Of a DNA stretch of 50,383 nt, positions 43,878 to 50,383 are shown in pieces. The stretch comes from JAAUTS01 sp038250235. Its GTDB lineage: Bacteria > Verrucomicrobiota > Verrucomicrobiia > Methylacidiphilales > JAAUTS01. A program made the translations under genes and the position numbers. Every line of letters starts with the position of its first letter. Position 1 is the first letter of the stretch. The notes below the pieces were generated by a model that did not search any database, was not told where the DNA came from, and was given only the letters and a program-made list of their open reading frames with translations. The stretch covers positions 1-50,383 of the forward strand of contig JBBSCO010000018.1 of assembly GCA_038250235.1 (NCBI GenBank). The letters are read 5' to 3'.

Positions 43878-46078
43878 GTTCGTGTATCGGTTCTGAATTT
43901 GGGATCGATAATGTCGCGTAGTTCGTCGCCTAACAAATTAAAGGCGATGACAACGAGAAAAATCATGAAACCGGGAAGGAAGAGCCAGAGGAATCCCAAC
44001 ATGAGAACTTTCATTTCCTGGGCCTGGGCCAGCATCAATCCCCACGATGCGGAGGGTTCCTGGATGCCGAGGCCTAAAAAGCTGAGGGAAGCTTCGCCCA
44101 GGATATAGCCGGGGATGCTCAGGGTGGCACTGATGACAAGGTAGCTTGCAATATTGGGTAGCACATGTTTCTGGAGGATCCTGGTTCTGGATTGCCCCAT
44201 GGATTCGGCCGCAAGAACGAAAGCCCGTTGCCGGACAGAGAGGGTCATTCCCCGGATGACGCGGGCGGTGCCTGTCCAACCGATAAAACTCAGGACGACA
44301 ACAATCAGCAAAAACATTTCGCCCGGCTCAAAGAACGGTGAAAGGGCGGAGCGGAGGGCGATCAAAAGGTAGAGTCCTGGTATGGACATGATGATCTCGG
44401 TGGCGCGCATGGCAATGTTATCGAAAACACCTCCGAGATAACCTGACAATCCCCCTATAATAAAACCCAGAGTCATGGTTATGGTTACTCCGATCAATCC
44501 CAAAGAGAGGGAAATTCTGGAGCCATCGAGAAGTCTGGAAAAAACATCCCGACCGGTCGGATCACTTCCGGCCAGGTAAATGCGATGGGGGGAATCGACA
44601 CCGAAAAGATGGGTGGTGGAGGGGATGAATCCCAGCAGCTTGTAGGGTTCTCCTTGAACGAACCAGCGGATGGGCGTGGTGGAATCCTGGATGGGTTCGT
44701 ATTGGGCGATGGTTTTGTCCATGTTCTTATAAATCTGGATCTGGAGCCCACCGTCTTTCCAGAGAATCTTGGTAGGAGGATGGTAGGAATGACTGAGGCT
44801 TTGGTTGGAAGAAGAATAGGGAGCAAGGAAGGGCGAAAACAGTGCCATGGCGTATAGCAGAAGGAGTAGAGCGAGAGAAAGGGATCCGACGGTGCTTTTC
44901 AGCAGCCTTGGCAAGATGGTTCGCAGCACAGGCAGGGCTGTCCAGATAACAAAAAGTCCGCCGCCGGTCAGAAGAACAAATCCGACGTTTTTTAGATTGT
45001 GCCAGAACACTTTGCTGGACCAGGGCAGAAGGCTGAGAAGATAAAAGAATAGAACCGCACCCAGGATGGTCAGAAAAACAATCAACATCCGCTTTTTGGT
45101 ATAGGTAAGACGTTGTTCCAGACGAATTCTGGGGTCGGATGCGGCCAATAGCAGGTCTGCCAGCAGATTGCCCAGGATGAGCATGGTTGCGCCCAGGACA
45201 ACAGCAGCGAGAACCAGATATTGATCCTGTTTGAGAAAAGCCTGGTAGGTCAACTGTCCCAGACCCGGGTAATTGAAAATATTTTCAATCATCAGCGAGC
45301 CGCTCAGTAATCCGGAGAAAGCAAAGCCAAGGGAAGTGATGAAAGGGTTGATGGCGTTGCGCAGAGCATGTTTGAACATGACTGTGAATTCGCTCAGTCC
45401 CTTGGCTCTTGCGGTGGTGACATACTCCGCCCGGATGCTGTCCAGGAAGGTGGCTCTCATGATCCGCATGGTTCCGGCCACACCGCCCAATCCCAATACG
45501 AGGGTGGGCAAGGCAAGGTGCCAGAAATAATCAAGAACCTGAAGGTGGGCGGGCATGAAGTCGGAGGTGATGGAGCTGAGTCCTCCTACCGGGAATAATC
45601 CGGTCGCTGCGGCAAAGTAGAGGGCCAGCAGAGCCACAAAAAATTCCGGAAGGGAAATGGCGGCGTAAGCCAGGCCTGAAGAGATCCGGTCAAATATTGA
45701 TCCTTTATATATGGCAGCCAGAACACCCAAGGGTAAAGCAATGATCCAGGCGAGAAGGAGGGAGGCCAGGGCCAGTCCGATAGTTGCCGGCACACGCTGG
45801 ATCAGCAGATCACTGACGTTCACTTTGTAGGTCCAGGAGTAACCGAAGTCGAGAACGACAGCCTTCTGTAACCAGCGGACATATTGAATCGTCCATGGTT
45901 TGTCCAGGCCATAGTCCTTCTCGAGTTTCTGAATGACCTCTGGTGATATGTCCCGTTGAGCCCGGGCAGTATCCAGAAAATCGCCTGGGGCAAGATTCAT
46001 AAGGAAAAAGACCAGGAGTGAAATCACCAGTAAGGTGGGGATGGTAATGGAAAGGCGGCGAAGAATATATCCGATCAT
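43874..46078 (-). CDS. Fused OppB-OppC peptide transporter permease
   Basis: A 734-residue membrane protein joining the two permease halves that are normally separate genes. Residues about 1-330 are OppB-like (MIGYILRRLSITIPTLLVIS, EAA-loop region ARAKGLSEFTVMFKHALRNA). Residues about 400-734 are OppC-like, with a periplasmic loop containing PTGRDVFSRLLDGSRISL, a second EAA-type loop AESMGQSRTRILQKHVLPNI and the ending DIIDPKF. About three extra helices (330-400) bridge the halves. Start and stop overlap oppA and oppD by 4 bp each. The reading frame is continuous, with no sign of a sequencing artefact. Confidence 0.88.
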   Translation of the reverse strand: MIGYILRRLSITIPTLLVISLLVFFLMNLAPGDFLDTARAQRDISPEVIQKLEKDYGLDKPWTIQYVRWLQKAVVLDFGYSWTYKVNVSDLLIQRVPATIGLALASLLLAWIIALPLGVLAAIYKGSIFDRISSGLAYAAISLPEFFVALLALYFAAATGLFPVGGLSSITSDFMPAHLQVLDYFWHLALPTLVLGLGGVAGTMRIMRATFLDSIRAEYVTTARAKGLSEFTVMFKHALRNAINPFITSLGFAFSGLLSGSLMIENIFNYPGLGQLTYQAFLKQDQYLVLAAVVLGATMLILGNLLADLLLAASDPRIRLEQRLTYTKKRMLIVFLTILGAVLFFYLLSLLPWSSKVFWHNLKNVGFVLLTGGGLFVIWTALPVLRTILPRLLKSTVGSLSLALLLLLYAMALFSPFLAPYSSSNQSLSHSYHPPTKILWKDGGLQIQIYKNMDKTIAQYEPIQDSTTPIRWFVQGEPYKLLGFIPSTTHLFGVDSPHRIYLAGSDPTGRDVFSRLLDGSRISLSLGLIGVTITMTLGFIIGGLSGYLGGVFDNIAMRATEIIMSIPGLYLLIALRSALSPFFEPGEMFLLIVVVLSFIGWTGTARVIRGMTLSVRQRAFVLAAESMGQSRTRILQKHVLPNIASYLVISATLSIPGYILGEASLSFLGLGIQEPSASWGLMLAQAQEMKVLMLGFLWLFLPGFMIFLVVIAFNLLGDELRDIIDPKFRTDTRT

Positions 46079-47877
46079 GGCAGTTCCTTTTCAGCCCATA
46101 ATTCTTCCAGTCGATAGGTCATGTATCCGCGGCTGTTTTTCAGGGTATTACGCCATTTATTTTTCAGCCCGACATAGGCATTGGGGGTGACCAGGTAAAT
46201 AAGCGGACGTTCTTCTGCAAAAAGAACCTGCATTTCGTCGATGTAGGCTTTTCGTTGGACGGGATCAAAAGTTTTTTCTTGAAGTGCCATCAGTTCATCA
46301 ACACGGGCTTCCCAGGGGGTGGCCGGTTTTTTTTGGCCCGGGTTCCAGACATGGAGGCGTCCATCGGATTTATAAATGGCTTTTCCTCCCGACGGGTCAC
46401 CTCCGCCGGTGAATCCCATGATAGAGGCCTCATAGTCAAAGCTCTGGCTTGTTTTGGCGATCATAGTGCCAAAATCAATCGGGGTAAGTTTGACGCCAAT
46501 CCCCATCTCTTTCATATCTTCCTTGAAACTGCTGATGATCTGCGGGGCCGTTTGGCTTCCCTGCGGTAACATGACGTCGAATTCAACCGGGTGACCTTCC
46601 TGATCGTAGAGTTTGCCGTCTCCTTTTTTGGTAAACCCCGCTTCTTTAAGCAGGCTCAGTGCTTTACTGCGGTCAAATCCAAATTGGGGAACATCCGGAT
46701 TGTACCATTTGATATTGGCTTCGCTGATAATGCTGTGCAGGGGCTTGGCTCTGGAAAAGTAAACGCCCTCGACAATCCCTTCACGGTTGAAGCCATATGA
46801 AATGGCCCGGCGGAAGCGGCTATCCTGGAACCATTTGAGTTTGTAGGGTTCAACAAAGGGTTTGCCCTTTGGATCTTTGCCCGGGTTTTGATTGAACCAG
46901 ATGAAGCTGATGCCTGAGGAGGGACCCCGGTCGTGGATGGTGTAGTTGTGGGTTCCCTCTCCGCGCTCGACCCAACCGACATCGGCAGGGGAGACCGGGG
47001 AACTTTCTGTCAATCCAGTAGCGAAATTGACCAACTCCGCATTTTGATCTTTGACAAATTTGATGATGTAGAGGTCAATATAGGGGAGGCGCTGACCCTG
47101 GGTGTCGGCCCTCCAGTAATGGGGATTAGGCTTCAGGATGAGCCGGTCTCCAGGGCGGTAGGACAAGAGAACGAAAGGGCCTGTGCTAACGATGGACGCA
47201 GGTCTGTTGATGGCCGTTTCCACTGTCCACTGCTTGAGAAGACTGTCATCGTCCAGATGGGCCGCCAGTTTATGCCTGGGCATGATACCCAGAAATCCCA
47301 CATCATTGATAAACGGGGCATAGAGATCCGGGGTGATGAAGCGCACGGTGTAATCGTCAATTTTCTCGTAGCGCAATGGTTGACCCGCAATGGTGTATTG
47401 CTGGATGTAGCGGTTGGGGAATCGCGGCAGGTTTTGACCTGTTTTGGGATCGCGTGTGGTTGCCATCACAACGTCGAATGAAAAAATAACATCGTCAGCC
47501 GTGAAGGGTTGCCCGTCGCTCCATTTGACACCTTTCCTGAGATGGAAAATGTACTGTTTTTTGTCCGCAGAAATTTCCCAGGATTTTGCCAGTGCAGGAA
47601 TCGTTTCCTGGGTTACGGGATCCGAAGTTGTCAATCCGCTCAGCATCATATCTGAGATCTCGGCGGAGTCTGCATCTTCGATGACCAGAGGATTGAAGCT
47701 GGTCGGCTCACCGCTGTTGGTGGAAATGAAGGTAGCCCCGTATTTTCCGGGTTCGGTAGTGCTGACATCGGCATCTTCAGGAAGAGGGTAATCCTGACGC
47801 TGGGGGACAGGCAGGCGTTGGCAGGCGGTGAGGGCCAACATTAGGAAGATAACCGGAATAAAAAGAAGTCGAAGCAT
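46075..47877 (-). CDS. oppA: Oligopeptide-binding lipoprotein OppA-like
   Basis: A 600-residue extracytoplasmic solute-binding protein (family 5) that captures peptides for the transporter. The lipobox LTACQ (Cys at about 19) anchors it to a membrane. Family segments include AKSWEISADKKQYIFHLRKG, VKWSDGQPFTADDVIFSFD and RRAISYGFNREGIV. It is first in the oppA-BC-D-(element)-F order on the minus strand. Confidence 0.9.
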   Translation of the reverse strand: MLRLLFIPVIFLMLALTACQRLPVPQRQDYPLPEDADVSTTEPGKYGATFISTNSGEPTSFNPLVIEDADSAEISDMMLSGLTTSDPVTQETIPALAKSWEISADKKQYIFHLRKGVKWSDGQPFTADDVIFSFDVVMATTRDPKTGQNLPRFPNRYIQQYTIAGQPLRYEKIDDYTVRFITPDLYAPFINDVGFLGIMPRHKLAAHLDDDSLLKQWTVETAINRPASIVSTGPFVLLSYRPGDRLILKPNPHYWRADTQGQRLPYIDLYIIKFVKDQNAELVNFATGLTESSPVSPADVGWVERGEGTHNYTIHDRGPSSGISFIWFNQNPGKDPKGKPFVEPYKLKWFQDSRFRRAISYGFNREGIVEGVYFSRAKPLHSIISEANIKWYNPDVPQFGFDRSKALSLLKEAGFTKKGDGKLYDQEGHPVEFDVMLPQGSQTAPQIISSFKEDMKEMGIGVKLTPIDFGTMIAKTSQSFDYEASIMGFTGGGDPSGGKAIYKSDGRLHVWNPGQKKPATPWEARVDELMALQEKTFDPVQRKAYIDEMQVLFAEERPLIYLVTPNAYVGLKNKWRNTLKNSRGYMTYRLEELWAEKELP

Positions 47878-47966
47878 CAGAACGTCAAGAGCTTAGTCAA
47901 CTCGTTCGAATGGACTTTGTCCAGAAATTCGGCTTGAAGCCGGGCACTTCCCCGTTCTTTGAAATT

Positions 47967-48692
47967 TCAAGGCTTTTCCGGAACAATCAGCGGTGGAAGC
48001 GGGGCTTTGCTCTCTGGTTTGGCGATGGCGATAAAGATCAGACTCCAAGCGGCGAGGGCGGTGAGGAAAAGAGGGAATTGCAGATCGGTGGGTAGGGAGT
48101 ACAGGCACAGGGTCATGGGTATCCAGTAGGCCCAGTTCGGAAAAAGGATGGGCAGGCAACGTTCCACCATCAGGGTCCAACTCAGCCGTTTCCAGGTTCG
48201 GATCGCAGAGCGATCATCTTCCAGCCAAAGAAAGTAAAGAATGGCATAAGGCAGGGCCATGAAAGGTGAAAAGAGAAATTGATCCACTGCCACCTTGATG
48301 AGAACGGTGCTGGGTGCGATGTTATCCCCGAAGAGATGGCTCTGTAACCAGTAAAAACGTTCGACCAGCATGCCGTTGCAGGCATACATCAGGCAGATCC
48401 AGAAAACGTGGTTCAGGTAGGTTTTCCGGTTCTGATGGAATTCGAGACGCCCTGTCAGTGCTTTGGCTATTTCGGGCAGGATACCTCCGGCAAAGACCGT
48501 CGCCAGTCCGGAAAAAAGAAAACCCCCTGAGACCTTCCAGGCGGCCAATTTCAAACAGAGTTCCTGAAAGGAAGGGATCTGGTAATAGGCAATGACGATG
48601 AAGACTGATGCGGTCTGAACCAGAAGAAAAGGCAGGTAAAAGCGGCGGATGGCAGCTATTCCAGGCCTAAGATAAACCATCAACCCAGACAT
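47967..48692 (-). CDS. Membrane protein, Mpv17/PMP22-like
   Basis: A 241-residue protein with about four to five hydrophobic segments. The region KVAVDQFLFSPFMALPYAIL followed by FPNWAYWIPMTLCLYSLP and an aromatic, polar C-terminal stretch resembles the Mpv17/PMP22 family of small channel-like membrane proteins, best known from eukaryotic organelles but present in bacteria. The assignment is by pattern only. It lies 23 bp downstream of the second A-type carrier gene on the same strand. Confidence 0.5.
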   Translation of the reverse strand: MSGLMVYLRPGIAAIRRFYLPFLLVQTASVFIVIAYYQIPSFQELCLKLAAWKVSGGFLFSGLATVFAGGILPEIAKALTGRLEFHQNRKTYLNHVFWICLMYACNGMLVERFYWLQSHLFGDNIAPSTVLIKVAVDQFLFSPFMALPYAILYFLWLEDDRSAIRTWKRLSWTLMVERCLPILFPNWAYWIPMTLCLYSLPTDLQFPLFLTALAAWSLIFIAIAKPESKAPLPPLIVPEKP

Positions 48693-48715
48693 TGGAAGGG
48701 AGAGTAGGGAGGTCT

Positions 48716-49036
48716 TCAGGCCTCAAAGGAGGTTCCGCAACCGCAGGTCTGTTTGGCGTTGGGATTGCGGATACGGAAGCCGGTGCTGGTGAGGCTTTCC
48801 TCAAAATCGACGGTGGAGCCTTTGAGGTAGTCGGCACTGGCCTGGTCAACCGAGAGACGGGCACCATGTTCCTCCAACCGGGCATCTTCGGCATGTGGTT
48901 CATCGATCATCATATTGTACTGGAGGCCGGAACAGCCCCCCGTGTCGACAAAAATGCGAAGCCCGGCCAGAGAGCGGGCATCTTCCGTGGCCAATTCCTT
49001 GATCCGGGTGGCTGCAGCTTCGGTTAAATGGATCAT
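48716..49036 (-). CDS. A-type iron-sulfur carrier protein (ErpA/IscA-like), second copy
   Basis: A 106-residue Fe-S carrier with all three cluster cysteines: Cys35 in GGCSGLQY and Cys98 and Cys100 in TCGCGTSF. It is shorter than the copy at 18.1 kb and lacks its N-terminal extension, closer to ErpA-type proteins. Having two such carriers is common. It stands apart from other Fe-S genes and is transcribed with the Mpv17-like gene. Confidence 0.9.
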   Translation of the reverse strand: MIHLTEAAATRIKELATEDARSLAGLRIFVDTGGCSGLQYNMMIDEPHAEDARLEEHGARLSVDQASADYLKGSTVDFEESLTSTGFRIRNPNAKQTCGCGTSFEA

Positions 49037-49042
49037 ACCTTA

Positions 49043-49070
49043 ATCAAAGGGGCTTTAGGATGATTGTCAA
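49043..49070 (-). promoter_or_regulatory. Candidate promoter of the second A-type carrier gene
   Basis: On the minus strand, TTGACA (49065-49070), a 16-nt spacer and TTTGAT (49043-49048). The predicted start falls at or next to the ATG at 49036, so the mRNA may be leaderless. Confidence 0.4.
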
Positions 49071-49121
49071 ATGACACTTTTTGTGAATAACGCAGAAAAA
49101 CGGAGAAAATGCGCTTGCATG

Positions 49122-49150
49122 TTGCATTCAAGGTAACAGCACTCTATTAT
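49122..49150 (+). promoter_or_regulatory. Candidate promoter of the GYF_2-type membrane protein gene
   Basis: TTGCAT (49122-49127), a 17-nt spacer and TATTAT (49145-49150), about 50 bp before the ATG at 49206. The -10 box fits well, the -35 box poorly. Confidence 0.35.
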
Positions 49151-49205
49151 TGAATATAGGCTTACGGCGATCATCCAGGATCAAGGACTCGGTAAAGGGT
49201 TGAAT

Positions 49206-50012
49206 ATGAAAAGGGTAGAAAAACAGAGAAAGCCTTTGGTTTTTCGTGTTGGAACTGAAGGAGGAGCACCTTCTTTGCAAGTAGTGCGGGAAGAGTTCGC
49301 GCAGTTACAACCTGTGGAAAAAGTCCGGGTTCAGGAAGAGGGAGCTTCTGTTGAAAGTTTCCCCATCGAAGAAGCTGACAGGAACTATCAAATGCAAAAC
49401 GAAACAGTCGCAGATGGAAAACACCAGTCCCCATCCCCAGTCGACAACATCTATGTGAACCGGGAGGGGAATGTTACCGGTCCTTTTACGGAAAAGGAAC
49501 TCAGGCGCCATTGGGCCAACGGGGTGATCTATTCTGACGACCATGTCTGGAAAGAGGGTATGGCAGATTGGGTTGTGTTGGGCTCCTATTTCGGCGTGCC
49601 AGTGCTTTCGGCAAACAGCGCCAGCGTCTCTTCGCTTTCCAATCGCCGCGCCCAGCTGGCGGAAGTTAAAAATTCGGAAGGTGTTTATCAGGCATGGCTG
49701 GTCATGCCTGCTCTGTTTTCGATCATAAGTATGCTCAGTGCCCTCTTTTTCGTAATCGTTATGCCGGAGAATACCCTCTATTTTGCCGTGGCCTGCGGGT
49801 TGACGCTGGTGTTGGCCCTGGTGGTTTGTTTTGTCGGGAGGAAATTATCCTTGGTTCTGCTGATGGCCTTGAATGTCCTCGTTCCCGCCCTGGCCTGGTA
49901 TTACAACGTGGGCAATTCTGAAACATCGCCACCGCCGGATGACACGGTGGAGCAGAAAGGGGAAAATTTCCCGGCTTCCATAACTCCCAAAGTGGCCTCA
50001 AAAAAAGTTTGA
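49206..50012 (+). CDS. Membrane protein with GYF_2-type (DUF4339) domain
   Basis: A 268-residue protein. The N-terminal 80 residues are polar. A GYF_2-like domain follows: IYVNREGNVTGPFTEKELRR, then WANGVIYSDDHVWKEGMADW, the pattern used for binding proline-rich peptides or other partners. Three hydrophobic helices (about 170-245) anchor it, and a polar tail ends it. Bacterial members are often membrane-anchored proteins of unknown role. ATG 49206 is chosen; an in-frame TTG at 49200 is possible. Confidence 0.75.
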   Translation: MKRVEKQRKPLVFRVGTEGGAPSLQVVREEFAQLQPVEKVRVQEEGASVESFPIEEADRNYQMQNETVADGKHQSPSPVDNIYVNREGNVTGPFTEKELRRHWANGVIYSDDHVWKEGMADWVVLGSYFGVPVLSANSASVSSLSNRRAQLAEVKNSEGVYQAWLVMPALFSIISMLSALFFVIVMPENTLYFAVACGLTLVLALVVCFVGRKLSLVLLMALNVLVPALAWYYNVGNSETSPPPDDTVEQKGENFPASITPKVASKKV

Positions 50013-50024
50013 GAATAACGTTTT

Positions 50025-50383
50025 CCGGAGAACAGGATTGAACTGTCGACCTATCCCGATAACGATCGGGATTGCCTACCCGAGCCAGCATTCCACTTTA
50101 GGGGAGAGCTAACTCCAGTGCGGAAGGCTCGACAGAGGAGAATTAAAGCTGAGCCGGAGAACAGGATTGAACTGTCGACCTATCCCGATAGCGATCGGGA
50201 TTGCCTACTCGAGCTAGCATTCCACTTCAGGGGAGAGCTAACTCCAGTGCGGAAGGCTCGACAAAGGTGAATTAAAGCTGAGCCGGAGAACAGGATTGAA
50301 CTGTCGACCTATCCCGATAGCGATCGGGATTGCCTACTCGAGCTAGCATTCCACTTCAGGGGAGAGCTAACTCCAGTGCGGAA
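50025..50383. repeat. 129-bp tandem repeat, 2.8 copies, with tRNA-like T-arm
   Basis: Units start with CCGGAGAACAGGATTG at 50025, 50154 and 50283; the third is cut by the window edge. Copies 2 and 3 are identical over 101 bp; copy 1 differs at a few positions. Each unit has the palindrome ATCCCGAT-4 nt-ATCGGGAT. On the minus strand each unit contains ACAGTTCAATCCTGT, which folds like a tRNA T-arm, and TAGCTC near GGAG. No complete cloverleaf could be drawn. It fills the 371 bp after the last gene; no protein gene is visible there. Confidence 0.8.

Noticed and set aside
43308..44108. Plus-strand open frame of 266 codons
   Set aside because: Antisense to oppD and the permease; no family pattern.
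50025..50153. A functional class II tRNA gene on the minus strand
   Set aside because: A T-arm and pieces resembling other arms are present, but acceptor and D stems do not pair well enough and no anticodon arm could be drawn.
50025..50383. Possible CRISPR array in the terminal repeats
   Set aside because: The whole 129-bp unit repeats almost exactly; there are no short repeats separated by unique spacers, and no cas gene is present.

Overview
The window (about 50 kb, roughly 50% GC, dense genes, few Shine-Dalgarno sites) looks like a chromosome segment of a Gram-negative, respiring heterotroph. An outer membrane is implied by a BamE-like lipoprotein and an AsmA-family protein. Gene content and protein style fit the Planctomycetes-Verrucomicrobia-Chlamydiae group, most likely Verrucomicrobiota. 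That placement is inference from remembered family distributions, not from a marker gene tree. No rRNA gene, no confident tRNA gene, no phage and no CRISPR array is present.

Layout. 1-3.4 kb: end of an unknown gene, a fused diadenylate cyclase/YbbR protein, and a DEAD-box RNA helicase with a leader hairpin. 3.4-5 kb: AsmA-like protein, converging on the helicase at a shared terminator. 5.1-11.7 kb (minus): four genes, three of the junctions overlapping or nearly so, encoding circularly permuted ATP-grasp/Alpha-E, two transglutaminase-like proteins and a DUF2126 putative amidoligase; this is the least understood system here. 11.8-18.1 kb: nuoIJKLMN, ending at a good terminator. 18.1-21 kb: A-type Fe-S carrier, hscB, hscA. 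21-25.3 kb: two-receiver regulator, rhodanese-like protein, secreted glycosidase-like protein, small membrane protein, FKBP. 25.5-31.6 kb (minus): Ski2-like helicase with a cysteine cluster, a duplicated-domain exported protein, a degenerate metallo-beta-lactamase-fold protein, gcvH, gcvT and a glycosyltransferase. 31.8-33 kb: aminotransferase.

33.1-40.9 kb: nuoBCD, a lipoprotein gene, then nuoEFGH. Complex I is therefore encoded in two same-strand blocks whose order is swapped (I-N lies upstream of B-H), 15 kb apart and without nuoA. Two related repeats sit after nuoF and after nuoG. 41-41.8 kb: a VapBC-like toxin-antitoxin pair. 41.8-47.9 kb (minus): an oligopeptide ABC transporter with OppB and OppC fused into one protein. 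Its oppD and oppF genes are separated by a 477-bp element with terminal inverted repeats carrying one GxxExxY gene; its ends are the same repeat found in the nuo operon. 48-50 kb: Mpv17-like membrane protein, a second A-type carrier, and a GYF_2-type membrane protein. The window ends inside a 129-bp tandem repeat with a tRNA-like T-arm.

The most notable signals are the repeat family that supplies or abuts stop codons (nuoF, nuoG, oppD and the GxxExxY gene itself), the ATP-grasp/transglutaminase/amidoligase operon, the OppB-OppC fusion, the permuted complex I clusters, and the tRNA-like tandem array.
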